Assembly (NCBI RefSeq): GCF_949628215.1
Contig: NC_134282.1
Location: 3,331,001-3,395,000 of the forward strand
DNA length: 64,000 nt
Direction of reading: 5' to 3'
From: Phalacrocorax aristotelis
Lineage: Eukaryota > Chordata > Aves > Suliformes > Phalacrocoracidae
The position numbers and the translations under genes are program-made. Positions 1 through 10,370 of this stretch are shown here, one piece after another; within the stretch, counting starts at the first letter, position 1, and each line of letters starts with the position of its first letter. The notes beneath the pieces are model-generated. The model ran no database searches. It saw nothing but the letters and a program-made list of their open reading frames with translations, and was not told where the DNA came from.

Positions 1-1261
1 GCATACACTAAGGCAAAGAAATTTCTGCTGTGTTAGAAGTCGAGCTAATTGGACTACATTACAATCCCAGATGAGGGGAACTGAAAAGGAATCGGTATAG
101 AGGGCAGGTGACACTGTAAATTGTTCTTGTTTTCACTTAAAGCGGCCAATTCCTTCCTGGATTTTCTAGGAGTTTCCAGAGTATAAAACTGACAGCAATG
201 TGATTTTCTTCAGTCCTGTTTTTGTAAACCTGTTATTAGCAATAGCGACAAAGAGCAGCACCTTTTTAAAATATGCTATCAAGGGAAACGACATGTGCTG
301 AAATAGAGGCTTTGTGCTGTGAATCTTTGTTGAAGAATCCCTTCAGAAATACACAAAACAATTCTTTCTATACCACGTGAATTTACTTTTTGAAGTTAGT
401 GGGAAGTGGTGAACTCCTTTCCTATTAATACTTGCAGGTTACACTTCTTGAACGTCACAGAAAATCCAAAAAGGATGAAATGACTCTTAAGTGTAGCACT
501 AGGTCTGTCATTAAAAACATTCAACTCCTATTCAAAGGATCATGAGCATTTCTATACACATTAATCGAGTTCTCTTTCGCAGCAGTTTTAGTAAAAACAC
601 TCCCTGTGTTTCTGATTGCTATCGCAAAACTGAAGTTCAAGGAGGAAATAACTAAGACATTTTTACTGGACGTGATAAGTAGTCGAGATACTTCACTGTA
701 TCTAAACCGTCTCAAGTATTTCTTATAATGAAACTCCAACAGATATCCATTCTTATGCTAACACTTTTGCATTACAAGGGGTTTACCGATGTTGCCCATT
801 AGGTTCACTTACCCAGCCAGCAAATACACAAAAAACCAGCTTACCTTTCGATATGTTTACAAGCAGCATTATGCACTATAACTACTATGTAACATATGTT
901 GAAAGAGCACAAGAAATTATAAACATTGCAGAAAACGCTGTCAACTTAAAAGTTCATATTCTTTAGAAACAAATAAGAAAACCCATAGATATATATATTT
1001 TACAGGGCTAGTACTGCTTGCATGCAACGTTGGGCAAGCTAATTACCGTAATTCACAAATACCTCTATAGAAGAAACTAGGAAGTACACCCACTATGCTA
1101 GTAGCGTGCTCAAGTGTCGATTGTATTACCCTGCTTTGATATGCAGTCATCAAGTAATCGGTAAGAATTCCTAGCATTTCATCCTTTATAAGCACTGAAA
1201 AGTCAATGTTATTTAACTGTTGCACAAATGTTAATAAAAAGTCATAATCCAGGGAGCTTAC
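1..1261. other. Unique AT-rich sequence, no gene seen
   Basis: This stretch is AT-rich and free of recognisable repeats. Short frames on both strands have no family resemblance. On the minus strand there are splice-donor-like motifs near 811 (TGG|GTAAGT) and 845 (AAAG|GTAAGC), but no convincing exon lies upstream of them. The best interpretation is intronic sequence of the leftward gene inferred from the CpG island at 26.3-27.6 kb. Confidence 0.4.
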
Positions 1262-1324
1262 CCTGGGCCAACAGAAAGAAGCCCAGAACCATCCAAAGTT
1301 ATTTCCAATGTCCAGACAAGAGAT
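1262..1324 (-). CDS. Candidate 63-nt internal exon (unassigned)
   Basis: On the minus strand a strong acceptor (a pyrimidine-rich TTCTCTTTTTCAG) is followed by 63 nt and then a strong donor, CCCAGG|GTAAGC. The 63 nt are open in two frames. One is in phase 0 for 21 codons and is unusually rich in Trp, Cys and Phe. The other needs one leading base and reads SLVWTLEITLDGSGLLSVGP. The second composition looks more like ordinary protein. I do not recognise either peptide. What is seen is the pair of splice signals; coding status is inferred. It could equally be a cryptic exon, since such pairs occur by chance in long introns. Confidence 0.22.
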
Positions 1325-2127
1325 CTGAAAAAGAGAATAACAAAGGGTTTGTGACAAAGCTGACACAGAGTACTCTGAAAGGAGCAAAATCAATTGTGAC
1401 ATTTTTCATTTATTTGTAAATGCCTCGTTGGCAGTATGCTCACTCAAAACGACAGTTGGCTCTTATAGAATAGGGGAGGTGATGGTAAAATAGAGGAATC
1501 CTGACAGCCGCTTTAATGAGATTCTGGATTAGGACCACTCTACCACTTCCCCTCAACAAGGAGTACGCCCTTCACTTTCAATCTTATATCTTCCAATTTG
1601 GAAAGCATTAACCTTATGAAAAACACTACTCGGCCTCCCCTAACCAGCATCACAGCTCTTCTTTCTACCTTCTTCACTATCTCACTGACACGTATGTATG
1701 GAGCTCGCTCACAGTTTTAAATATGTGTACGTAGCACAGAGCAAATTCAACTTGATAGCATTACTTTAATGAAAGCCTAGTTGCAGTGTATGTGGTGAGG
1801 GGAGGACAAGACTTGAAACAGGCCTTTGCTGGTATTAGGAGGAAGCACAAGCCCACAGAGCATCCCTTCCAGCTCTAGGAATCATGCTACCGGAAGGGTT
1901 CAGCGCAGGAACCTCTGATCCTCCCATTTCCTTTATTGCAAAAATAAATAGGGAAATTTGGAACATGACACGAAACTCGCCATGCAAACATTGAGAGAGT
2001 TCTCATTTGGGAACAGAGGCAGATAGTGAATTTTAATAACTAACGACATGCAGCATTATACTACATATTTCAGGAGGCCGCCACTGGCTTGAGGATCTAA
2101 CACTTGAGCGCACTTCCTCTGACATAC
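1325..2127. other. Unique sequence, nothing supported
   Basis: No repeat, RNA gene or exon is evident. Several minus-strand frames stay open for 20-40 codons, which is expected by chance in AT-rich DNA. It is probably intronic. Confidence 0.35.
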
Positions 2128-2215
2128 CTCCCATCTGAGCTACTTCATTCTCAAGCATTCCAACAATAACACCTTTTTGGTGCTCAAACTTGTTTTCTAG
2201 TACTGTATCACATAT
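2128..2215 (-). CDS. Candidate 88-nt internal exon (unassigned)
   Basis: On the minus strand an acceptor-like site (CTATTTCCCTTGAAAG) precedes an 88-nt open segment that ends at the good donor GGGAG|GTATGT. The phase-0 translation begins ICDTVLENKFEHQKG and ends with ENEVAQMGG plus one base. It has a charged, helix-like composition. The same frame stays open for about 25 codons beyond the donor, so the exon could end further on. The acceptor is only moderate, and two alternative AGs lie just inside (before TACTAG and after it). I do not recognise the protein. Confidence 0.2.
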
Positions 2216-2478
2216 CTTTCAAGGGAAATAGATGACAGTACTAAATAGATCACAGTAGCCTCAGGCTGCACTGAAATTAGTATTTTATCCTCTGTTAACA
2301 TCAGTAAAACAGTTATTACAACAGTAAGGTTTTCTTTTTAAAAAAAAAAGAACACCTCTGGCATTGCTAAGAGCAGCTTGAATCTTTTGCATGAGGTGAG
2401 TTTGAGTTTAAAAAAAAAAACTAAAACATTCACAGTCACACTGTTCGATCTGTGTTTCAGAAAACAATTCCATGTTAC
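2216..2478. other. Spacer with two A-runs
   Basis: This short unique interval contains two A homopolymers (about 2340-2350 and 2411-2420). A plus-strand donor-like GAG|GTGAGT is present near 2395, but it lacks a supporting acceptor or exon. Nothing else is supported. Confidence 0.35.
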
Positions 2479-2570
2479 CTCTGTATTACATCTGGCTAAC
2501 TAAGCCATGTTTGGGGAGCTTGCAATGAATTCATCATACCGCAGTCTGCTACACGATCTGTCTACACGAA
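2479..2570 (-). other. Candidate cryptic or poison exon, 92 nt
   Basis: On the minus strand the acceptor CTCTTTACTCACAG is one of the strongest in the window, and the donor CAGAG|GTAACA is good. All three frames of the 92-nt interior contain a stop. The best one runs 22 codons (through LRYDEFIASSPNMA) before TAG. It therefore cannot be an ordinary internal coding exon. It may be a non-coding exon, an NMD-triggering exon, a terminal exon with an unusual end, or chance. Confidence 0.2.
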
Positions 2571-5500
2571 CTGTGAGTAAAGAGCTTTCATTTCTTGGGG
2601 CGGGGAAGGAGAGATGAGTCATCTTCATCACTTACAGAGCAGAAACAAAGAGTTTGCCTGACAACCTTTGCAGAACCAGTGCAGTAATCCGTGGCTCAAG
2701 CAAAACTTCCATTTCCCGTTTGATTCATTTGCTTCCAAAAAGCCCACAACTTTTTAGAGTAAGGCACAGCTTTCTAATGGAAAGGTTTTTGGCGCCTTCG
2801 CTTTGAGGATGCAGACTAAAGGTGGAACTTCAAAGTCTTTTGCAAAATCCTTCCCGGTATATAAGGTCTTTTTAAAGAGTCTCAACTGATAGAAACAAGG
2901 ACTGTGATTCACTTTCAGCATTAGCTTATATTTTTCCTCTTACTGAAGATTCACTCTTCACTGAAACATTTTAAAATTAGCGTAACAAAGCCTAGCACAG
3001 TATTAAATCACCTATTGAGCGTATCAATCTGAGTTCACAGAAGAAAGAGAGTGCACTTCAAAACAAATTCTCTGGCAGTTTCTTCTGATTGATATCAATT
3101 CTCCTAAGTTAAAAGACCCTTCATATTTCATTCTTAGGAATACGCAGTTACTCCTAGCAACCTTTCACATTTGGATGGAAAACAGAAAAGGCCAGATTCT
3201 GACCTCTGCTCCACTACGAAAGCACCAATGGAAAATAATGAAGTCACCAGGCATTTACTCTAGAAAGGAAAAAGAATTACTATTTAGCTCCAAGGAAGGC
3301 TGTTTTATAATTCAGACAGGTGATCTGGAGGCACAGCAGAGCAATAATGACTAATATCACATACTAGAGGGAGTATAAATTTTAATGATACCACGCATAA
3401 AACCCACATTTTAAAGGTTACAAAACAGAAACAATCTTACAAAGAAAACACATAAATCATTCAAGGTGTCAGGTTCCTACTCCTTAGCTATTTTAAGAAT
3501 TAACGGCCTGTCCATCACTAAACAAACTAGAATACGCTGTACTTATTTACACAGGACTGATAAGGAACGTACGCTAGAGTTCAGCAAGCGCACGCCTCTC
3601 TCTTCTTAGCAACACAAATCGTAATCATGTATACATGGATTGATTCATTACTCAATATAATTAAACAAAAACACTTGGCCAAATTCACTTACCCCTAGAC
3701 AAGATCACAATATATAACTAGCACTACATAGGCCAGGTAAATTACATGGACATTTCTTATTCAGACACATGAATGCACTTAACCACTTGCTCACATGCAT
3801 TTCATTCTATTCCCTTTAACATCTTTAATGGGGCATTCACATCAGACTAGAGCACCCAAATCTTCAAAGACAGTTAAATATCAGGGAACAAAGTCCATTA
3901 AAACATTGGGGTGCTCACCGCATTTTGTTCTTGGTTTTTCAACCTTTAATTCAAAATTTTATTGCCTTGCATATAAAAGTTCACCCAATGAACTGCTGTA
4001 CCATTTATCAAGGAACTCGGGTAGGCTTCCGAGCAAATCACAACACACGAGCATGACACTCCTGATGATCTGCACCAAAACTGACCTGAGCTATTACTAA
4101 CACTGCTGGAAACATCAAGTATATTATAGTCCATCTGTTACTAGAAAGTGCTACATCACGCTTTAATTGTAGGTCCAATACGCACATAGAAATAAGTAAC
4201 ACCCTTCCAAACTAAAAACCCCTAGCTAACCACCCTGCTGTCCCCACCCCCAACCCAAGCGTCATCTATCTGTTCACCGCAAACTCCCTTATTATTCATG
4301 CCAAAAACATACACACACACACCCCTTGCAATCTCAAGCACAGAACTTGACCATCGTAACGGCTCAGCCAAGTTTTGTCTAATCCATACCCTAGCGGACC
4401 TCCCTGAAACAACAGGGTGGCTTTGTGGGTAAATCAGGAGATGAACAGGCCTCTCTGGGTGCTGGCTGTTTCCAATAACAAGGCAACACCCTCTGCACAT
4501 CCTCACGTGGCCCTCAGGGAGGCTGCTGTTGTCCCAACTCCATGACTTTCACAGAAGACGCAGGGGCCAACATTGCTACAGCATACCAGTTATACCAGTC
4601 AAATGGTCTGAAGCACGCATCACTTCTGCTTGTAGCAACAAGGAAGGAGGACATTCCAAAAATGCAAACCTTTGCTTCAGCTTGTCCTCCATATGGAGGG
4701 ATAAGACTGCTGCAAAGCAACTTTCTATCCTGCCGCTACTCACACCACGAGGATGAAACACAAAACGTGCCTTATATTTTCATTTTTACTACTCTAATTG
4801 GTCTGCAATTGCAACTGTATTTAATGTTGTTCCTATACATAAGCTATCAATACAGGACATTCTAAATGGCTGGTCGTTTAAATGGTGACTTGGGGCTAAT
4901 AAGCCACTATTAATGTTGAACTTCAACAGATCTGTCCTTCAAATCCACAAACCTGAACTGAACTGGATTTTACAAAAATCACGTGCAGCTTCAGTCAGTG
5001 GTCATTTCTCTTAGTCACAGAAACTTGCACCTCCACAACACAAACGTACTCTGGGCTCCGCTCTGGAAGCAGTATGCTGAGGGCCAGCCTCACCACAAAA
5101 AGCTCTCACTGCATGAGGCTTTCTGCAAACCGGCTCAGACCAGGCCTTTAGCTTTTGGTTTTGAGACCTAACTCAGCTTTAATCTCACTTTTCTTCTTAA
5201 TATCCTCCTAGGTTTGAGCTGTTTAATGAATAGCTCAAAATTGCCTTTTTTTTTTTTTTCATAATTAGACCAACTTGACCAAGGTCATTTTGCCTTGCTC
5301 CAAAGTCCAACAAGACTATCAGATAAGTCCTCACCCAAAATCCTTCCATGTCAAGAGGAATATTTCTAGTGGCTGGAGTTCAATATTGAACGTAGATTTG
5401 GGATCTACTCTCACTCCAAACAGTGCAGCAATCAAGGACGTAACCGCACAGCTCTCACTGGCAACGCTCATTGGATTTAAAGCTGCAACCTTGCATTTGA

Positions 5501-8500
5501 AATTTCTGCATCCAATTACCAGTTATCAGAGGCAACCAAGCTCTTAAAACTGTGCTGGTTAAAGAACACTCAGTGCTTGGTTTACAATGGCAATAAACAC
5601 CTAAATCTTTTCAATAAGCTGTTTCCCTTATGCCTTTAATTCTGGAATCTTTTCTTGTAACTCTGGAGGAACTTTAAGTAAACCGCTAACATATTCTTTT
5701 TCTAATCTTTGTTTTCTTTAGGAAATTACTGAAGAAAAACAACCTTGAATGGCAATCTCAGCATTCATACAGCAGTGAACTTCAGATAGAGCAACTGCGC
5801 TGCTCTGAGCTATGACGACTTTCCCATGGGGTAGAAATGACCTGGTAATTCAACAATGACAAAGTCAAAAGTAAGGTAAGCTGGGGGAGGGAAAGGATTT
5901 CCCCCTAGGATGAGATAAATATAATTTCTCACGGCAGTGTATATCTCTCTTAAGCCTCAGGTGGTTTTAAGTTAATGAGATTAGTTCCAGCAGGCAGTGA
6001 AATCCCAGGATATAGGATTTATATTTCAGCAGTTTTCACTTCATCCACCAAGCACAGTGTAGTCAATCTTCGTGTCATTTTGTTATTGTCCTGGTTTGGG
6101 TCTCGTTCTCAGACTCAAGCCTGGCTAAAGCACCTCGTAACTTTGACTTGAAAGCTTAAGCATCATGTAAAGAGTGTGTTTAAATGTTTAAAAAGGAAGA
6201 GAAAGGCAGCGGTCTTAATCTGTAGGAAAGGATTTTTATTTAACTTTTCAGATGTACTTTCATGCCATGGAATTTGATCCTGTACTTGGTACAAGGTCAC
6301 ACACATTTTTACCCTGAACACCCACCAAAAAAAAAAAAAGCAGCATGGAAGAAACACTGCTTTTTTTAGAATTTAGTCTGTAAAAGAAAAAAAAAAAGGA
6401 CGTTAACAGCTTCGGAAGACTGGCTAGTTCAGTATCTTCCACACGCAGAATGATTGCCACCCAGGCTGGTAACAACCAAACCGAGTTCCTACCCAACGAC
6501 TGCCCACTCGACGTACAAACTGGAGTTTCACTCCGGTCCCCAGTTCTGCTCATACAACAAAACCTTCGCTCCTGTTGCCAGTTCTAGCCGTACCACGAGT
6601 TAGACTGGGGTGGCCTCATGCAGGGCTAGGAGTGGGTAGCATTTTCTCTGTCTGATGACAAGACACAGGAGAAGGATTCAGAAGCGTACAGAGTAAGTAC
6701 CCACAGCTATCTGAAGTATGTGCCATTATAAAGAGCTGTTAAGCAGAAGGCCTTTAGAAGATAACACAATGGGAAAAAACTGAGGTCAGATGGTAACACC
6801 GATTTCCAGGCACTAAGATTTCTTCCACACCCAGCCTGATTTCAGCTCACAATCACTGCATATTAATAGCTGCTAAATTAACAACTGTTCCACACTCTGG
6901 ACAGCATTTTAGCTGTGAATTTAAGCTTAAAAAACCCCAAATCATTAAACTCAATAACACTACTAGTGTAAAGAAAACGCAGAAGGATCTAGTGTTGACC
7001 ACATGCTTTCGGTAGCTCTTTCCATCCAACAGGAGAATGACTACAGCCCTTTCCTCCTCTCTTGTGAAACAAAATGTGTAGACATCTCATCAAGAAAATG
7101 CTCATATTAGTCCAGACTGTCTTGGAAAGAATCCTGGATTAAGCTACATATCCAGAAAGCATACAAATAAGTTATTTTCATGAGGGTATTTTTACCGCAA
7201 AATACAAGATAAACTCTATTCAACAGGCTTTCTAGAATGCCCAAGTCCTCCGCAGGAAAAGCTGTGTTTGTTCTAGCTTTCACTGACAAGCCTGACTTTA
7301 ATACAGTATCCACCACTCGCTGGACTGGCTTAACTTGGAGAAACGCAGCTGTATAGGGATGCGGTATCACATGCAAGTGATATTAAAATGCATTCTCCTG
7401 TCAGGATAGATAAATGTTTGCTTACCTGCGAAGTAAATACACATTTGCTTTCAAGTTAAACCCAATGAGCATTTCCAGATGTGCGCAGAGCAAAGCACGC
7501 CGTTTTCAATTAAATATAACATGCAAATATGATTTCCAACAATATGAAAATGAACTACCCGGGCAATTGTTCGGGAAGTACTGCGATTATAAGTGCCATC
7601 AGAATGCATTGTGCTTTCTGCTGGTAAAATAATATTTTGTAATGGGCCAGGGAACTCCTTTCACACACTTTAATAATCAGCACACAAGCTTTAAAAAGGA
7701 CATCTATTCTAAATCTCTCCATCATTTCACTATCAGCATCTGAAAGTAACAGACTTACCAGAAAAATACTTAGAGAAGTGTGATCACAGGCTGCGTTACC
7801 TTAAAACAATATTTTCAAAAGAAAAATGAAACAAAAAAACAACTCTCTGCAAATATTTACGTTCATTTTAAGGCCAGAGGGGTCAAATAAACAATTTGGA
7901 TCTCTCGCACAATTACAAGTCAAGAACCCTCATACAGAAATACCTGCCCCAAGAGAGGCTCTAAAAGAACCGTTCGTTAATAGCTGTACAATGTTCCAGA
8001 AGATTTTTGCAGGAAAAACGTGCAACTTTGTGATTTTATTTCAAGGTGTTAATGTGTGTTCAGCGGCCTTAATCTACGCTGACTTACTGGCTTTAAAAAA
8101 AACCAGCCTAAATACTTGCTTTAACCTTACCTTTCTCTTGGTGAAGTCACTTCTGTTACATGCAATTTCGTTGCTAAATTAATCCTTGTGCACAAGTTCC
8201 CTCATAGAGACTATTATCAGCATTTGGCCAAACACTGCACAAAAGCATTAAAGCTTCCTGAAAAGTGAAAAGCAGAGTCAAGCTCCATCTTTTCACAACA
8301 GCCAGCAAAAATGGCCTGATTTGGGGAAGCGCCCGCTGCACTCCCTCTTTCCTGGCAAAAACTGCAGGTTTACGACTGCCAGCCATAAGCTAGGGGTGCT
8401 GCCTCCTCCTTCCACAGAGTGCTGCGCATCCACATGGCTGGTCGTGTATAAGCAAGCACGAGGAAGGTGTGCCCTGCCATTTCATTCCCGCGGAGAAGAT

Positions 8501-10201
8501 GCAGAACAAAATATGTTAAACACCACTGCTGCCATAAACAGAAGAAAGGGACAACTAGTTCAGTGCTGTCCTGGAAGGTATGAAGAAAACCTCACGCCTA
8601 GTTGGGTACGGATATTTATCCTCTCTATGCTTTGTTTCTTCTTCTCACCTGTATGCTTACCTCAATATTTGCAACGTTAAAAGAAAACTATTACACTAGA
8701 AATTTGACTACAGGTCGGATTTACAGAAAAAGGGGAGGAATTTAATCTCCACTGAGACTCCTTTATACTGCCATAAAAATGGTGGCAAGAGCGTATATAT
8801 GAGAGCACGTACGCTTAGAAATATTACGCAGAAACACGCTTTCCTGCATAAACAGAAAGCAGCCTTAGTACAAATGGGGAAAATATCACATAGTTCAGTG
8901 ACACAATTCCGCTTTGCATATGAGCATCCAACAACTGCTGCTCTGTCTGGATGGGGACAGAGCACACCCTGCCAGAACCTGAATATTAGACATCACATAC
9001 TACTAGATGGTGAGCCGGAGCGATGCTAGAGGATGGCAATACTAAAGCTTCTTTGCTTCGCTTGCATTGCAAATATCCCAAAGCGAGACAACTTTTGAGG
9101 AGGAAAAATAACAAGGCAATAAAACATCAAGTTTGAAGTCTTATATTCCCTGAAGTTTTTGCTGCTAGGTCTGCCTGCCGCAGCTGCCTGGATGTGTCAG
9201 GAAAGATTCAGGTTCCTTCTGCTGCAGGAATGACGCAGATTAACCTAACGCATTAGATGGAACCTTGTTCAGGAGAGGAGAGCGCTGCTGGCATCAGCCT
9301 AATGTATATGAGAGAAGACAGGCAACAAAGTTTCAGGAAGTGTGGAAACTTCAAGAGACAGTTTTGTGATTAAAAGAAGAGATAATGAAATGGACAGAAG
9401 TTGTCAGAAGTATCTTCATTTTGCTTTGCGTTTACTGAAATACGTATTGATTGATACATTCACAGCTTCATTGCAGTAAGCATTAGATTAGGGCTATTGA
9501 ACTAACTCAATATGATGTATTGCATGACAGCAAGAAAAATCAAACAGTTCAAGCTGCAATCTTGTCAGATCTCAGAAGCCAGACAAGACATGAGTGATCT
9601 GATAGGGAACTTCCCCAGAAAGCTGGGAAATACAGCTGGGAGTTCACCTCCCGCTCCTATTGAGCAAATGCCCAAGACTTGGCTCTAGAGGCTCAGAGTC
9701 TCAAGCCCAGGCTTCCGATCACGGCCATCATTTCATTAACAAACACCAGTAACACCTTTTGCAAGTTAATCCTCTCATTCTTGAAAAGCACTCCAGCGAC
9801 ACTTTCAGCCATCTCGACACAGAATAGCCCTAGCTTACAAAGCTCACACATACAGGAATAAAAATGAATGCTTTTGGAGAGTCCTTGAATAGAACTGCTC
9901 AAGTATTTTTATTATTTTAATGACAGAGAAGACCTATATGGTTAGAAAACAGGGCAGTTACAAACAGGGTATTCCATCAGCCTTCCATTCCGCTTTCCGT
10001 GCCAGCAGAAGTGCTGCACTCGTTTCTGTGCAGCAACTACTCAGTGGCTGAAAAAAAAAAAATTACCCAGACAAGATTTTTGAACCGCCAGACCACAAAA
10101 ATCTCCCTAGAACCACTGCGTACACTCGGCATCTCAGGATGTTGCATATCCTCCATTAGAAGGAGGACAGAACCACACGAACACAGCACGGAGGGTTTCA
10201 C
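2571..10201. other. Long unique interval, probably intronic
   Basis: About 7.6 kb of AT-rich sequence with no recognisable transposon, RNA gene or confident exon. Low-complexity tracts are a T-run near 5249-5261 and A-runs near 6329-6341 and 6386-6398. Two minus-strand windows, about 2611-2750 and 7200-7350, keep protein-like frames open next to moderate splice motifs. Each has a weak acceptor or mismatched phase, so neither is annotated as an exon. Confidence 0.35.
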
Positions 10202-10370
10202 CTCGCACAGCTCTCCACACTGCAGGCCTCGAGCGGCAGCTTCCACAAACTCCTGATACATTCCATTTGTTGAAGAAAGGTCCGTTTCAAGTAAGTGACA
10301 GCGTGCCAGTGCTTTGCAAACGTTGTAGCAGGGTTCGCTCTCGGATGGTAAGATAGTTGTGTAGATTGTG
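10202..10370 (-). CDS. Candidate 169-nt internal exon (unassigned)
   Basis: This is the best coding candidate in the window. On the minus strand a good acceptor, ATTTTCCTCCAG, is followed by 169 nt and then the donor TGCGAG|GTGAAA. With one leading base the exon is open for exactly 56 codons and ends in phase 0. The peptide starts TIYTTILPSESEPCYNVCK, includes ALARCHLLETDLSS and MYQEFVEAAARGLQ, and ends QCGELCE. It looks like a helical, soluble domain with several cysteines. I could not match it to a family. The other two frames are interrupted or shifted. The donor is only moderate, and a 56-codon open stretch is not rare by chance in 64 kb, so this remains a candidate. Confidence 0.28.

Noticed and set aside
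2351..2395. Plus-strand 45-nt open segment ending at GAG|GTGAGT
   Set aside because: The only acceptor would be an A-run ending in AG, which is not a plausible 3' splice site.
2611..2750. Minus-strand open segment ending at CTCT|GTAAGT
   Set aside because: The donor intron side is good, but the exon side is poor, the acceptor is weak and a stop lies three codons upstream of the presumed start.
7107..7376. 89-codon minus-strand frame containing FLQVKPVQRVVDTVLKSGLS
   Set aside because: The composition is protein-like, but the nearest acceptor has no pyrimidine tract and the only donor (GCG|GTAAAA) is weak.
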